NCBI GenBank assembly: GCA_029207755.1
Contig: JARCOQ010000003.1
Location: 95,000,646-95,064,645, forward strand
DNA length: 64,000 bases
Direction: 5' to 3'
DNA from: Chamaea fasciata
Lineage: Eukaryota > Chordata > Aves > Passeriformes > Sylviidae
Made by a program: the position numbers and the translations under genes. Under the pieces are notes generated by a model. It was not told the origin of the DNA and searched no databases. It worked only from the letters and a program-made list of their open reading frames with translations. This document shows positions 12,406 through 25,219 of the stretch, one piece after another; the first letter of the stretch is position 1, and each line of letters starts with the position of its first letter.

Positions 12406-13628
12406 ACTCATTCAGACAGTATTCTTGGCTGTCATCCTTTGTGGCTGCATTAGAAATATCCTAAAATCCCTAATGAAGTCAATTTGCCATTTAAATGTAG
12501 GAAAAATATATGTAACCATCTCGGTACTAGTACTTTTCTCAGCTGCTTTCCACTGCTGAATTCATTGCTCATAAAAATTTTGGCTTACTGTAGCTCTGAG
12601 GCCACCCACATAACCAGAGAGTGCTTGAGCCCCATTGTGCCAATCTTGACAGTTAAAGCAGGCATGAAAGGCATCAGCCTGAACTTCTGGAACAAGAAAT
12701 GCTAAGTGAGACCCATTTATCTTTCTGGTTACTTTGCTCATTTCAATGAACTTGATAAGCTTTTTTTTTATAAGCTTTTCTCAGCACTGACAAAAAAAAA
12801 AAAAAAAGATTTTTATGTGGAGGTTACATCTACTTAGGTAACCAAATCAACAGTTGCATTCAGAATAAAATAGAAAAGCTTTTGGGAATATCTCCTTCAG
12901 TGTTAAAAAAAAAATCTTATCCTTCCCTACAAACCATGTTTGACTATATCCAGACCCCGAAATGTATTACTGCTTAAACATTATTCCATTTGTGGAATAA
13001 AAAAATACAAATTACCTTCTAATCCAAAATACTGTGTTTTGGAATACTATTCCATTTCTCTAAGATTTATAGAACAAATCCTTAAAGGATCTATTCCAGG
13101 TATTAATTTTTCAGAAGACCAAACTTTTTGTTCTCTGAATTTTCTCAGGGATATGCAAACTCAGCATTAAGGCATTAAGACAGCACTGGATTTTTAACAC
13201 AAATTTTACCTAAATTCTCCATAAATGCAATGTGAAATTCCACACTGGCACAGTGTTTATGTGACTGAGATCTAAAGACAGAGTAAATGCATTGAACTTC
13301 AGGCTGGAGAACTCAAGGGCTGGATGGGATGATAGGGAAAACCATGGGGGACAGTTTCTGGCTTGCTAACACCTGCCCATTAGTCAGTTGCTGGGTTGCA
13401 TTTTACCTGAGTAAGGGGCAATCATACTATGTCACTGCTTAAAACCAAACACTTTTGTGGGGAGCAACTGAAAATTTCTCTGTGTGACAAAACCTGCCTT
13501 TAATACAGTCTTAAGTATAAGAAAAATATGGTAAAACCAGCAATGGGCGCCTTCTATACTGTGTAGGCAAGGGGACTCATTAACACCTTTGTTTTTGAAT
13601 TCTTGCCTAGAATTTAGATAGTACCAAT
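12406..13628. other. Unannotated AT-rich DNA
   Basis: No gene is evident. A-runs lie near 12,792-12,806 and 12,906-12,914. Frames of 73-76 codons match nothing known to me. Confidence 0.5.
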
Positions 13629-14695
13629 CATAGATCATAGAACAGTTTGGGCTAAAGGGGCCTTAAAATCATGTCATTTCAACCTCCCTGCCCTGTGCAG
13701 GGATACCACTCACTGGACCAGGTTGCTTAGGAGTTCCATCCAACCTGGCCTTAAACACTTCCAGGGATGGGGCATCCATAGTTTCCCTGGGCAACCTGTG
13801 CCAGTGCCTCACCACCCTCACAGTAAAGAATTTCTTCCTAATATCTGATCTAAACCTGCCCTTTGTCAGTCTGAAGCTGTTCCTCTCCTGTTCTATTACT
13901 ACATGCCCTCACATTAAGTTGCTCTTCAGCCTTCACACAGGCCCCCTTTTAGGAACTGGAATGGTCTCCCTGGAGCCTTGTCTGTTCCAGGCTGATCAAC
14001 CCCAGCTCCCACAAAGTGTCATTTTATGAGAGGTGCTCCAGCTCTCTGATGGCCTTTGTGTTCCTCCACTGCACCTGATTTAACAGGTCCATGTCTTTTT
14101 TTGCACTGGGATCCCCAGAGCTGAAACAGCACTCCAAGCAGGGTCCCATGAGGGCAGAGTAGAGGGACAGAATCACCTCCTTTTACTTGCTGGTCACACA
14201 TCTTTTTATGTGGTTGCTTTCTGGACTCCAAAAAAGTATTTTTTGCTGGGTCATGTCCAGCTGTTCATCCACCAGGATACCCAAGTCCTCTGCAGGGCTG
14301 CTCTCAATGTTCTTCTCCCAGTTTGTGCCAACCCAGGTGCACCACCTTGCACTGGGACTTGTTGAACCTCATGAAGTTCTTTTGAGTCCACTTTCCAAAC
14401 TTGTACAGGTCCCCCAGGACGGTGTCTCTTCGGTGAGCACCACTCAGTTTGATGTCATTGACAACCTTGCTGAGGGTGCACTTGATCTCATTTTTCGTGT
14501 CATTGATGACAATAATAAACATCTAGGGAACACGTAAAGACCACAGGGGAGAGCCCTGAGAGACACCACTCCATCACCAGCCTCCCCCTGGACGCAGAAT
14601 CCCTGATCACAACTCTCCAGCTACTCAATCCAGCCTATTCCTTGTCCACTGAATAGTCCACCATTCTTATCCTTATGTCTCCAATTTAGAGATTT
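13629..14695 (-). mobile_element. CR1 LINE fragment, about 1.07 kb, minus strand
   Basis: One of the two longest CR1 copies in the window. Its 3' end is on the left, with TCATAGATCATAGAAC at about 13,629. It continues rightward through AACACTTCCAGGGATGGGGC, ACAGTAAAGAATTTCTTCCT, AGAGGTGCTCCAGCTCTCTG and ACCTTGCTGAGGGTGCACTT, and stops near CTCCAATTTAGAGA at about 14,680. All are standard CR1 3' UTR and ORF2 blocks in reverse complement. The insertion is 5'-truncated within ORF2. Sequence preservation is good enough that a 72-codon piece of ORF2 is still open. Confidence 0.95.
14304..14522 (-). pseudogene. CR1 ORF2 remnant (C-terminal to RT core)
   Basis: A 72-codon uninterrupted minus-strand segment of CR1 ORF2. 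Visible blocks in order are CTLSKVVNDIKLSG (residues 15-28), FGKWTQKNFMRFNKSQCKVV (about 42-61) and a final HLGWHK. They match the stretch that in CR1-type proteins follows the reverse-transcriptase catalytic core, with the usual ADDTKLGG-like motif altered to VNDIKLSG. The catalytic residues and the endonuclease domain are absent because the copy is truncated. It is a fossil of transposon coding sequence, not a host gene. Confidence 0.85.
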
Positions 14696-17600
14696 CTTTT
14701 TGCAAGTTATGAGGTATTGAATGCTGCCTGTTTCATTTTTACCATCTGCAAAATAACATTTATTGAAAAAACCCAAAACCCAAACCAAAAAAACAGAACA
14801 ATTATTAGGTTTCAGTTAAGCCTTTTGCCTGTCAATATGGTAAAACATTTCTTGAAAATTAAAGATGAACTTTTTTTCATAAAGCTATTGCTTATGTCAG
14901 AGAAAGAGAGTTTAATCAATAGAAAATTAATAGTGTATTTTTTCAAGCAATTCAACAATAACTTCTTCTTTCCTTTCCCCCACACCAATTAAATATTTGT
15001 AAACAGATAAGTATTAGTATAAAGTCTGTCAATTCTTAATTGAATAAATATACACTCACATGGTAGCATCTTTTACTACTTTATTTTCACCTCCCTTTTT
15101 TTTTTGAATACCTGAAGTATAACAACTTTCTCAAAAAATCAAATAGAAGTTACTTTTTTAAGTACCAAGTGCTACATATTTTACCAGGTTAAAAAAAAAA
15201 AATCCAAGGCTAATTAGAAAAAAAAAATTTTAAAATACAGAATCTTAGAGGTATGGGAAAGAAGAAATCAGTAGATAGGAAATGCAGTTATTATGAAGCC
15301 AGAGGCTGAACTGAACAATGAAGGGTCCCTCAGGAAATATAAAGAGGCTTTTAAAATTTCTGTATGTGAATGGATTTTCTATCACGTTCTTAAACATTAA
15401 AAAACAGTATTATTTAGCACAAATTAAATAGACCTGTACAGAAAAGCTGTTCACAGCTGTGGATTTTCTGTCCACAGAGGAGTAGAGCAAAAAAACCAAA
15501 TTGTATAAAACTCTCTAGGATAACCTGCTTTAAACTTGCTTTCCAAAGATCATCAGTGTGATAGAAATCAGACTTTTTCAGTGGCTGTTGGATCATTTTT
15601 CTGAGAATGAAAATCCATCTCATAATGTAAATGACACCATTTTTTCCCTTTTCTTTTAAGCAACTTCGCCAGTCAGAAATCAAATAATATTACAAATTAG
15701 ATTGCATATAAATTGAATTATGATGATCAGAGAGAAATAGCTATTAATGTATACCAACCAGAAGGGTTTTGACCCTCTTGCACTAAGCCTGAAATATTCT
15801 GTAAATCCTTGTCCTATCCATGGGACTCTCTTTATTCCTTTCCAATTTTCTAATGACAGTGTAAAAGTAAAAACTAGCGTATTACTAAGGCTCTCTTTCT
15901 CTTTATACTTCTGTAAATATATATTTTTCAGCTGAGTAGTAAAGTCGATGTAAAAAGACATGTGTTCATATTTTAAGGCATGTTAATTCAAGTGTTCATC
16001 TAATGCAAGAAGTATTTGGAAAGGAAGAAGTGTGGCTGGTAAATGCCTTCAGTTTCAGAGTCTTTCCAGGCAAACGCAACCAAAACATGTTCATCTAAAA
16101 CTTCAGAAGAAGGATAAAGTCACCAGTAGGAATTTTTCGAAGCTCATATAAGACATAAAATGAAGGAAAAGTCAAAAAATTAAATATTGATGTTTAGCTG
16201 ATGCCACCTCTTTATCTTAGAAATTTCCCGCCTTGATGACATCTGGCATGTTATCACTCTTTTGTTTTACTAAGTTCATTTAGATTTCCATCTCTCTTCA
16301 GTGAAGACTAGAACAGCTATAAGCAAGAAACCTCATCTCTTTCTCATCATAGAATCTGTACTCCTAAATTGTGAAGCACAGGACCTAAGATATTTGCTAT
16401 TGAGTTCTTGGATCCAAATCTGTTCTTCGATCCAATCACCTTTGGAAAAACTGAATATCCTAAACTTTCATATTTTCACTTAAGATTTCTGGTGTACTTC
16501 AGGCAGCACCTTTTACAAAAACAGTGATTAAGAATCAGCAAATGATAAGCAGAATTTGAATATGTGAGAGAGGAAAAAAAAAGTGCAGCTTTGCGCAGAG
16601 ACTAAGCAATAAATTCTTTGGCGCCCGTTTCTTCTGAATCCTCTCCTGGATTATGACTAGTTCTCTAAAACTGCACCAAACTGCACACAACTCTACTGGA
16701 TTCCATGGCAGTACTCACACTATCTTCTACAGATTCTGGGAGCCCTATTCTTACTCATTTATGTTGCATGGCCGTTTAGTTCTCTCACTGATGTTACCAT
16801 AATCTGTTTTTGGCCCTTTCACTCTAAACTCTCAGAGGATGTGTGTAAAAAATATTTACTTTCTTTCTAATAAACTAAAAATGAGAAATAAAATAATGGT
16901 CCCAGTCTAGCATTTTTAAGTGTGCTGCAGAAAGACAAGAACGCTGTCCTTTTCTTCAGGAAATGTTATAGTGCTATGTCAAAAATGTGTTGGTCTCCAT
17001 TCACCAAGTGAAGAAGAAGCACTGAGGATGTACTATGGCTGGGAAGTGTAACAATCTTTTCTGCAAACACCTTTGCCAATTTCAATTCCACCACACTGTT
17101 GGCAGAGTAATAAGAAGACATTCTGTGCAAAAGGCAGAATGCCTGAAAGCAAGAGTATGTCAGATGAGCAAGGATTATTTGGTCTCGTAGGAAATCACAT
17201 TAGCAGCTGCCAGGATAGATATACTATTCTGAGTTAAATGAGCTGGGGTACTGCAAAGCTGTGCTTTAATTCAAGAAATACACGCTAGTGACCAGTCAGA
17301 TCTTCTCCACTGGCATGTCTGTCTCCTCTCTTATCTCATTCAGTTGTGACAAATTGGAGAAAACCATTGGCAGGGACAACTATTGAATCATCCAGCTTTT
17401 TAAATTGAGTCTGACTTCATCTATGTTCAAGTGGTTTAACCTTAAACTATTTTTATCTAGACAGGTATAAAACATATATTTAGACACTTTCATTCCATAT
17501 AAAGTGTAACACAGTCTAACTAATTTAAAACTTCCTGAAATGTTCTTAGATAAATTGAAGAGGCCTTCTTTCTTTCTCTTATTTTTCTTTTTCTTTTTTT

Positions 17601-20600
17601 CTAATAAAGTATATATATCTACTTGTTGCAGACACAGGTTTACTGCTGGACTGAAAGACTATGAAGAGGTTATATTAGGGTGACTTAGTCTCTCTATTAT
17701 CATTCCTGGTAACTGATAGTGACGCTACAAAACCGCTCACAGTGCTGCCCAGTTTGGGTATTAACATCAAGACTACATTCAGTTCTGCACAGGATTTCTG
17801 TTAAATGTGTTTTCAGCCTGTGGTCCAAATGGAGATATCTGAGAAGACACAGTATTCCTGCCTCCCACATCTGCTATTCCCCACATACTTTTAAAACATC
17901 AAAATTCATGTCTTAACTTCTTCAGAAGTGAATTCTCTAGTCAGAATCCCTCCTTGCAGGAAGATGGCAGTTTCACTATCTTTCCTCTTTAGAGGGAACA
18001 GCTCCCACACAAAAATTCCCAGTCTGTTCTGAATTCAGCAGGAGCTGTAAGAGCTCAGGAAGGCAATAATACAGTTCAGAACTCAGCAGGAGTCTTGGAG
18101 TCTCATAGAGCCAAACAGAGTCTTCAAAATGCAGCCCTTCCTGTTTTCAGCTCCTGTGGAGCACTGTGAAAGCCCAACTTTTGCTGAACTGGGAGCCATT
18201 ACCCCATCTTTTTGTTATCTCAAGCATGGCTCAGAGGTGTTCCAGTAGTTACCTTCACTTCAGCCACAGCTCATTTCTTCTGGGTAGATTTCTCCAGATA
18301 GAAATAAGAGCAAGACTTGCACAGTACTTCATGCAGTGGTTTTCGCACTTGTTTTTAAAAATATCATTCTAAATTATACAACTCTAAAGTCTGTAATTGA
18401 CCCAAGCCTGACGCATATAATAATTACATCTAAAATGGAGAGAAAAAAAATTTAAAACCCAAATCAAGCCCATAATTTTATTTAAAATGCGTCTGTCATT
18501 CACAGCAGAATTAGTCTTTTGGAGTTTATAGACTGCATTTATAGTTTGAAGGAAACAGTTGTGTTTTGGTGGTGGATCTAATATAATATCCTAATCTTAA
18601 CAAAAAAACAGTTTTTGAGAAAAGACCAAATCTTTTTTTGGAGACAGAGAAATGGGTTTTCAAAACTCATTTTATTCTTACACTACCACTGTTGAGAGAA
18701 ATTGTTTGGCATCACAGCAGCAGTTATTTGCAGCCCTCTGTTAACATGTGTCTAGCCTCAAAAGGAAATGTTCATATATGTGTCTTCTAATATAATTTTG
18801 AAGTAAAAAATAACAAGATGGATTCCCTTGCTTTAAAAGGATCAGTGCTACTTTAAACTAGTGTGATAGAATCGTGATCTTCCCATGAGCTGCATGCAAA
18901 TTCACAAGAAAATTCACTTATATGAATAATCCATCTCCTGCTGATGTGACTTTGACAGGATTAGTAAATAGTATTTCACCAAAGTGTACCATATGTAAAG
19001 TTCAATGAGATCAAAGACATTGAAATGCTAAGCATGATTTGTAAATCAAATCCAGATAGTATGGCAAATGTTTTTTTTTTTTTTCTGTCCTGAAACTCTG
19101 TCATATCTTCTATGATCCATCTAGCATAAGGACAAGTCTTTGACAATCGAGTTTGATTCCATACGTTTTAGATCAGACCAATCTCAGAGTGTTTCATATG
19201 AACCTGTTTCACTGTTTCCAGAGGTCTATGGAATTTTACATCAACAGGAAACTTATAGCGAAACTCTGGAGAAGATGATCGATGCCATTCTTAAAGACCT
19301 CTGTAATCTCCAGAAATGCCTCTTTTACAAATAGCATCACTGATATGGCACTGAGAAAGATTTAAGATCCAGACCAAGTATTAGGTAACCTTCGGAGAGT
19401 CCTTCAGCTCTCCAGTTCTCTCCCTATACCTAAAGTGACTCCTTACACCTTCAGTGACTGATGTAATAGGGCCTCCATATGTGGCTTATAACAGCTGTGC
19501 AAAATATCTTCTGCCAAGTAAAAGCAAGTATTTATTGTGTGTGAGACAGCGACATACAACCATGCTGCGTAGTGACAGAATTTTAATAAACTCAAGGTCG
19601 TTGCTGTTATTTTTTTTCTGCACCCTGAAAAACTCTCACTCAAAATTTTTACTTCTGAAAGAGTTTCTGTACTTTCCTTTCTTCATTCCACAGAAGCTTA
19701 AGTTTCCTAAGAATCATGTTTAGTACCTGGGTGCTAGAAAACCCCTCTTGCTTCTACTGGTAAACAGCTGGCTCTTTCAAGTCCTTCATCTTTGTCCAGC
19801 CCATTAAAGTAGTTGCTCAGTGTGATTTTAGAGTACATAAAAAATTGTATATCAGGAAGTTGTAAACTGGAACATTTTCTTGCTAGATCACGTTAGTGAC
19901 AAAAAAAAAGGAAAACGTGCTTTTCAGTATTTGCCTAAACAACATTTTCAGACTGCATCAGTAAAAATATCCCCTCCCAAGAACAGAAGGAAATTTTGTT
20001 TTTTGCCTCTATTACATGTTTTCTGCCAGCACCATCTAGGAAAATATTAAAAATTTACTCACAGATTCTTATGCAAAACAGAGCATAATAGATCTGTCTA
20101 AAAAGTAATGCTGAACTGGGCTGACTGATTTCATGGTAAAATGACTTAATGCTACTCAAATTCTTTTCTTTTAGTCCATAATAAATTTAACAACAATTCT
20201 AGGAAATTCAAGGAACTTTGTCAATAAGACACAATTGGTTTTATATAAGCTCCTCCTATTACAAAGTATCAAGGAGAATGGCCATTTCTCTGTGATAAAA
20301 AGTCTATTCTTCTATTAATATACAGAGGATTAACATACACGGTTCAAGTAAGAAAGATTTGAATAGATCACTGTGCATCTATTGGAAATTGCTTCTTATA
20401 GCCTTTACACTGTAAATAGCTCAGCAGAGATTTATTTCAGCTATGTAGAAAGTTTCACAGAACATGGTGCAAAATCATGAACTAAATGGCTAACAAAGAT
20501 AAACTCATATTAGCTTATAAGAAACTTAAATACATTTTATAAACACCTCTTAATTAAAATATTTTTGTCAAGCCAATATAAAAGGAGCATCTAAATTTAT

Positions 20601-22889
20601 CATTTATTTTTTATTTAATATAAAATAAAAAGAAGCAAAGTTTGAGAATAACATACCCTTAGAAATATTTTCAGGTTAGAATACTTTCATAAAAATAACA
20701 CACTAGCAATAAGATTACTTCATATTGAAATATTTCAAGCAGCTATACTAAAAATAGGTCATTCTCACCCCTGAACTGTATTCTTTTGGAAAGGTAATTC
20801 TGTTTCATGCTTCAGACAGCCAGTGAAAAAGCTGTATTTAATAAATGTTTGTTTACATTAATGTTTATGGTGTGCCTTTAATTAAATGTTTTTCTTTAAT
20901 GTTATTTGAAAATTTGTACTATTGTCTGGCCATGTTTCTGAAAAAAAAGCAGCACCATATAGAAAAAAAGAAAATCAATTTGTATCTCACTGTGACTGTA
21001 ATTTCAGTACTGCCTTAAAAGCAATAAAATGTTTCGGATTTTTGTAAAAGAAGTGCAGACTAGCACAAATCTACTTAAAAGATTGAATTCAATATATGGC
21101 TTACTGAATTGACATACTTAGAGAAATCTTACTTGTTCTATTTTAATTCCTGAAGTACAAGTTTATGAAATCTAGTGGCCACTATTAGCTCTTCATAAGA
21201 CCATGGTCTCTTTCCAGAATATTTACATCTACATCACCAATGTAAAATCCACTTACCAACAAAAATGTTCAAGAACTGATGATTGATTGGTACAATTTCT
21301 GGACTACAGAGATATTAGAAATAAAAAATAAAAATAAAAAAAATAAGGGGAGGGTTCCAAGAACAGGAAAACCCTTTGGATGTCCAGAAACCTCTTTTGA
21401 GAGACATTACAGTTACAGACTCACAAACAATATACATATGTTAGCAAGATAGGGGGAAACATTGTATTCTAACACCAGAGAGCTGCACACTGATGTTGCA
21501 CAAATTAAAAATCAGTGAAACTACTTTGTAAACACCCCTGTGCAACTGAGAATAAGACCGTGCAACAATAAGGAGTTAACCACAATCTGTCAATCAAAGA
21601 GCCTGAAGCCACAAAAAAATCATTTCACCTTAATTCGTGAACTTATGTCAAGATCGGACTCTACCAAGCCCTGCTTGTTTGTGCTCTTACTCCACCATCA
21701 CAAGTGGCATAGAAAATCTACTCCTTATCCTACTGTTTCTGCCTGGACTGTCTGTGCCCTGTGTAGTCCCAGCTTCATGCCAATGCTTCCTGCCCATTTG
21801 GACACAAGTGCTGCTCATGGAGTATCACAACTTCTAAAGAAATTATTTGCCAGAACAAAAAGTAGACAACGTTGCAAATCATTTTTTTACGTTTTCCTTA
21901 GAGCAGAGCAGATTTTCAGCAAAAATTGTCAAGTGAAAGAATTGAAAAATTGTGTGTCAGCATCTAGGTAACTGAAGGTGAGGGAGAGTTGTAGATTCAA
22001 GTGATTTAACCTAGTGTCAGAGGAGGTCAGGGGTTTATGACCTTTATCTACCATCAGCTTCTCCCTTCACTCGTTGATATAAAATCCTCTCTGATTTCAC
22101 TTCCATCACGATTTAAAAGCTACATGAAATGGGACACTGAGTTTTGTATTCTTTCCCCCACATTGAACTAATTTCTTCCACTTTCCAAAGAAAAAAACCC
22201 TAAAACCAACAAAACAAACAAGAAGCAAAATACATTATTCTATCCTAATAAAAAGGGACAGGAAAAAAATGTATTATCACCTCTGAATGAGTTACATGGA
22301 GGAGATGTAGTAGATTTCTAGATGTAGTAGTTTGTAGGAACCAAATATTTGGGTAGGAATTATTGTCCCAATCAAAACCAAATTATTGCCAGCAGTAAAT
22401 GTAAATCAATGAAATACCAAAGCAGGTATCGTGTTTCAGAGTTGTGTATCAGAGTCAAAATGCTTTCCAGGCTAGTCCTGTCTCTGTATAAAACATGCAC
22501 AAACCCACTGTCACAGCCACACTTAAAAAGAATTCTAGCCAACACTGGTTTACAGCTTGTCCTACTTCACATTCCAGTATCTGTTCCACACTGAGATATT
22601 TTTGAGATATCTGTGCACTGAGATATCTGCACACAGAGATATTTTTTCTTAAAGGGGAAAACTGAACTCATTAGAAAATAAGTAAAAGCCAATAAGATGC
22701 CTATAATGTCCCTTGAAAGTGTGTTTTACAGACATCATGTACACCACCATGTTCCCCACTAAAACATGTCTTCAGGTGCCACATCTGGATGGTTTTAAAC
22801 ACATCCAAGTGTCAAAAGTAGGTGTTTTAAGGTTGTTTAAAGAATTACCAGCAAAGGTATCAGGAGAAAGAGGTCTGATAACAGTGATT
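14696..22889. other. 8.2 kb of unannotated AT-rich DNA
   Basis: The longest block but one without a recognised element. It holds A/T-runs (near 15,190 and 19,070) and a pyrimidine-rich run at about 17,565-17,612. The 143-codon frame at 21,540-21,971 shows no domain, motif or family resemblance and has no convincing splice or promoter context. A short repeated GAGATAT motif occurs at about 22,592-22,640. No tRNA-like, rRNA or exon-like signal was found. Confidence 0.5.
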
Positions 22890-23160
22890 TCACTGCTTTC
22901 CTGGGCAGCCTATTATTCCAATGCCTGACCATTCTTTCAGTGAAGAAATTTTTCCTAATATCCATCTAAACCTCCCTTGACACAACTGGAGACCATTTCC
23001 TCTTATCCTGTCATTTGTTATCGGGGAGGAAAAAAAAAAATCTGACTACAACCTTCTTGCAGGCGTTTGTAGAGAGCAGTAAGGTTCCCCCTCAGCCTCC
23101 TGTTCTTCAGGCTAAACAACCTCAGGTCCCCCACCTTCTTCTCGTAGTCTTCATGGATGT
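22890..23160 (-). mobile_element. CR1 LINE fragment, minus strand
   Basis: Reverse-complement CR1 3' region. The blocks are CCTGGGCAGCC (about 22,900), TTCAGTGAAGAAATTTTTCC (about 22,937), GACACAACTGGAGACCATTT (about 22,979) and GTTCTTCAGGCTAAACAACC (about 23,102). An A-run interrupts it at about 23,029-23,040. The typical ATTCTATG tail is not recognisable on the left, so that end is decayed or lost. Diverged and non-coding. Confidence 0.88.
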
Positions 23161-24879
23161 TGAATTTACAAAGCTGCAGATAAGCAATGTAGATTTAATA
23201 TTTAAAAGCTTTTCCTTCTCTGAAATCTGTAAACAAGTTAAAAGCTTACATTTTGCTGTTTTCTGGAAATGATGTCACAGCCCTCATTTCTTCAGTTCCA
23301 GTAAAATACAAGCTCAGATAAATGTCAGTAAAATTTGGACAAGTGTTAAGTAGTTTCTAATTAATGATTCTGGTTTGCAGTAAAACACCTTAAGACTACT
23401 GAGGGTATAGTTTGATCACTGTCTGTTCAGTATAATCTTTCTGCTTCTACATGAGGGGGATGATCAGGGTTCAGAAACAGAGTCTGGCATCAGTCAGCAA
23501 GTGGTGAGCAATTGTATTGTGAATTCCTTGCTTTTTCTTGGGTTATTTTTTTTTTTGTTATTATTATTGTTATTGTTATTACTACTACATTTTACTTTGT
23601 TTCAACTTTTAAACTGTTTTGGCTTCAAACTACAAGTCTTACCTTGTATTTTCCTCCCCATTCCACTGCTGTGGGAGTAGTGTGTGTGTGAGTGAGCAGC
23701 TGTATGGTGCTTAGTAGTTTAGTAGCTTGGCTTAAACCATGACAGTACTTTTATATACAGTATTAGATTTAATATAAAGTATAAGATTTTAGGCAATGAA
23801 TTGTAAAATCAAAAAAGTATCACCTGGTTGATTTTTTTCAAGAAAGTGTAATAAACCAGGAATAAGGACAGACTTTTAATATCTCATCAAAACAAACATT
23901 TTCATTCCCTGGAGATAAAGATAGGTAACAGGCATTACAAAACTTCACCATCTTTTCTGTGTGACTCCAGAAGTATGAGAGTATCTGTTTCAGCTGTAAC
24001 TATTTGATGGTGTACCCTGTGATGTGTAGCACCATGGAACACTAGAACATCATCTGAACATCATCTAATGACCTTATTGACCAATATACATTCCAAAACT
24101 CTATTGCATACTAAGGAAAACATTATTTTGGCTTTAATTACATCAATACACCATATTCAGTGTGGAGGAAAAAAAAAGAAAAAAAAAGCCTTAAAGAGTT
24201 GTCTTTCAAGGCAAATGACTGTACTGACATTTACAGATGGAAATATTTTCACATTCTAAGAATCATACGTTTCATGGGATTAGCACAATGGCCTCTAAAA
24301 TCTGTAAAACCCACTAACAATCACAAGTAAAAAATACGTTTTTTTCCATACATTGTCTGCTTACTTCAAATTGAGCCTCTCTTGGACTGTATTCCCAGAG
24401 CACCATGACTATTGAAAGCATTGATAATGCTGGTCAGAGGGTGTCTATACCTTCTGTCTGCACATGACCACTGATGAGGCAGCCTTGAGCTGCAGTGGGG
24501 GATGACAGGGCAAGGGGGCGTACAAGAAGCAGACAAGAGAACAGCCCCCACAGCGCAGCAAGGAGAGGAATATTTGGGATGAGATGGGACGGCTCACCTG
24601 ACTGCAGTGGTAGTATGGATGGATAAAAGACCTTCAGAAAGGGCAGGATGAGAAATCAAAGATGGGAAAGGTGTTTCCCTCTAGGTAAAGGAGCAGTTTG
24701 GGCTTGTGGACCTCTAGTAGGACACTAGCTCAGTACTAACTTGTGGGTCAGATCAGAGGAGAAGCCAGTGAGGGTCATGCCTTGGAGGGAGTGCATTACT
24801 GATCACCTCAAGGGTGTGGGGAAGCTCACAAAGATTTCTCCAAACAACTCAGATTAGAGAAATGAAGGCTTTGAGGGCG
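23161..24879. other. Unannotated AT-rich DNA
   Basis: No gene is seen. The part from 24,560 to 24,880 is somewhat GC-richer and could be a more diverged upstream extension of the following CR1, but I could not align it. Confidence 0.45.
23548..23590 (+). repeat. T-run with (TTA/TTG)n trinucleotide repeat
   Basis: A run of T is followed by GTTATTATTATTGTTATTG and related units. It is a simple-sequence tract likely to vary between individuals. Confidence 0.8.
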
Positions 24880-25219
24880 TCCTGAGAGAGGCCCTCAGTA
24901 TCTACAGAGGTCATAAGGAAGATGGAGCCAGACACTCCACAAAGCCTATTGGATGTTCTAGAAGTATGGGTGACAATGAGCACAGTTTGAAATGAGAGGT
25001 ACAGTCTATATATAGAAAGAATACTTTTCCTCATGAAGACAGTCCAGAAATTGAAAAGGTTGTTCAGAGATGTTGTGTCTCCATCTTGGGAGTCTGCAAG
25101 ACCACACTGGATATGGCCCTGCCCCAGCAGCCTGCTCTGACCTCATAGCTGACCTTGCCTTGAACAAGAGGCTGGGCTAGAAACCTCTTGTGTCTCTGTA
25201 ACCCCAAGCTACTCTATGA
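24880..25219 (+). mobile_element. CR1 LINE, diverged 3' fragment
   Basis: Reads left to right with GATGGAGCCAGACACTCC (about 24,921), a decayed middle, and a well-kept end: CAGCAGCCTGCTCTGACCTC, then ATAGCTGACCTTGCCTTGAA and GCTGGGCTAGAAACCTCTTG, finishing in CTCTATGAG at 25,219. These are the standard 3' blocks of CR1. More diverged than the copies at 6.0 and 13.6 kb, so probably older. Confidence 0.85.

Noticed and set aside
21540..21971. 143-codon plus-strand frame in otherwise unannotated DNA
   Set aside because: No family, motif, signal peptide or splice context is seen. A frame of this length can occur by chance in 64 kb of six-frame sequence.
22592..22640. Repeated GAGATAT motif, considered as a CRISPR-like or satellite array
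   Set aside because: Only three or four irregular copies without spacers of even length; a eukaryotic genome does not carry CRISPR arrays.
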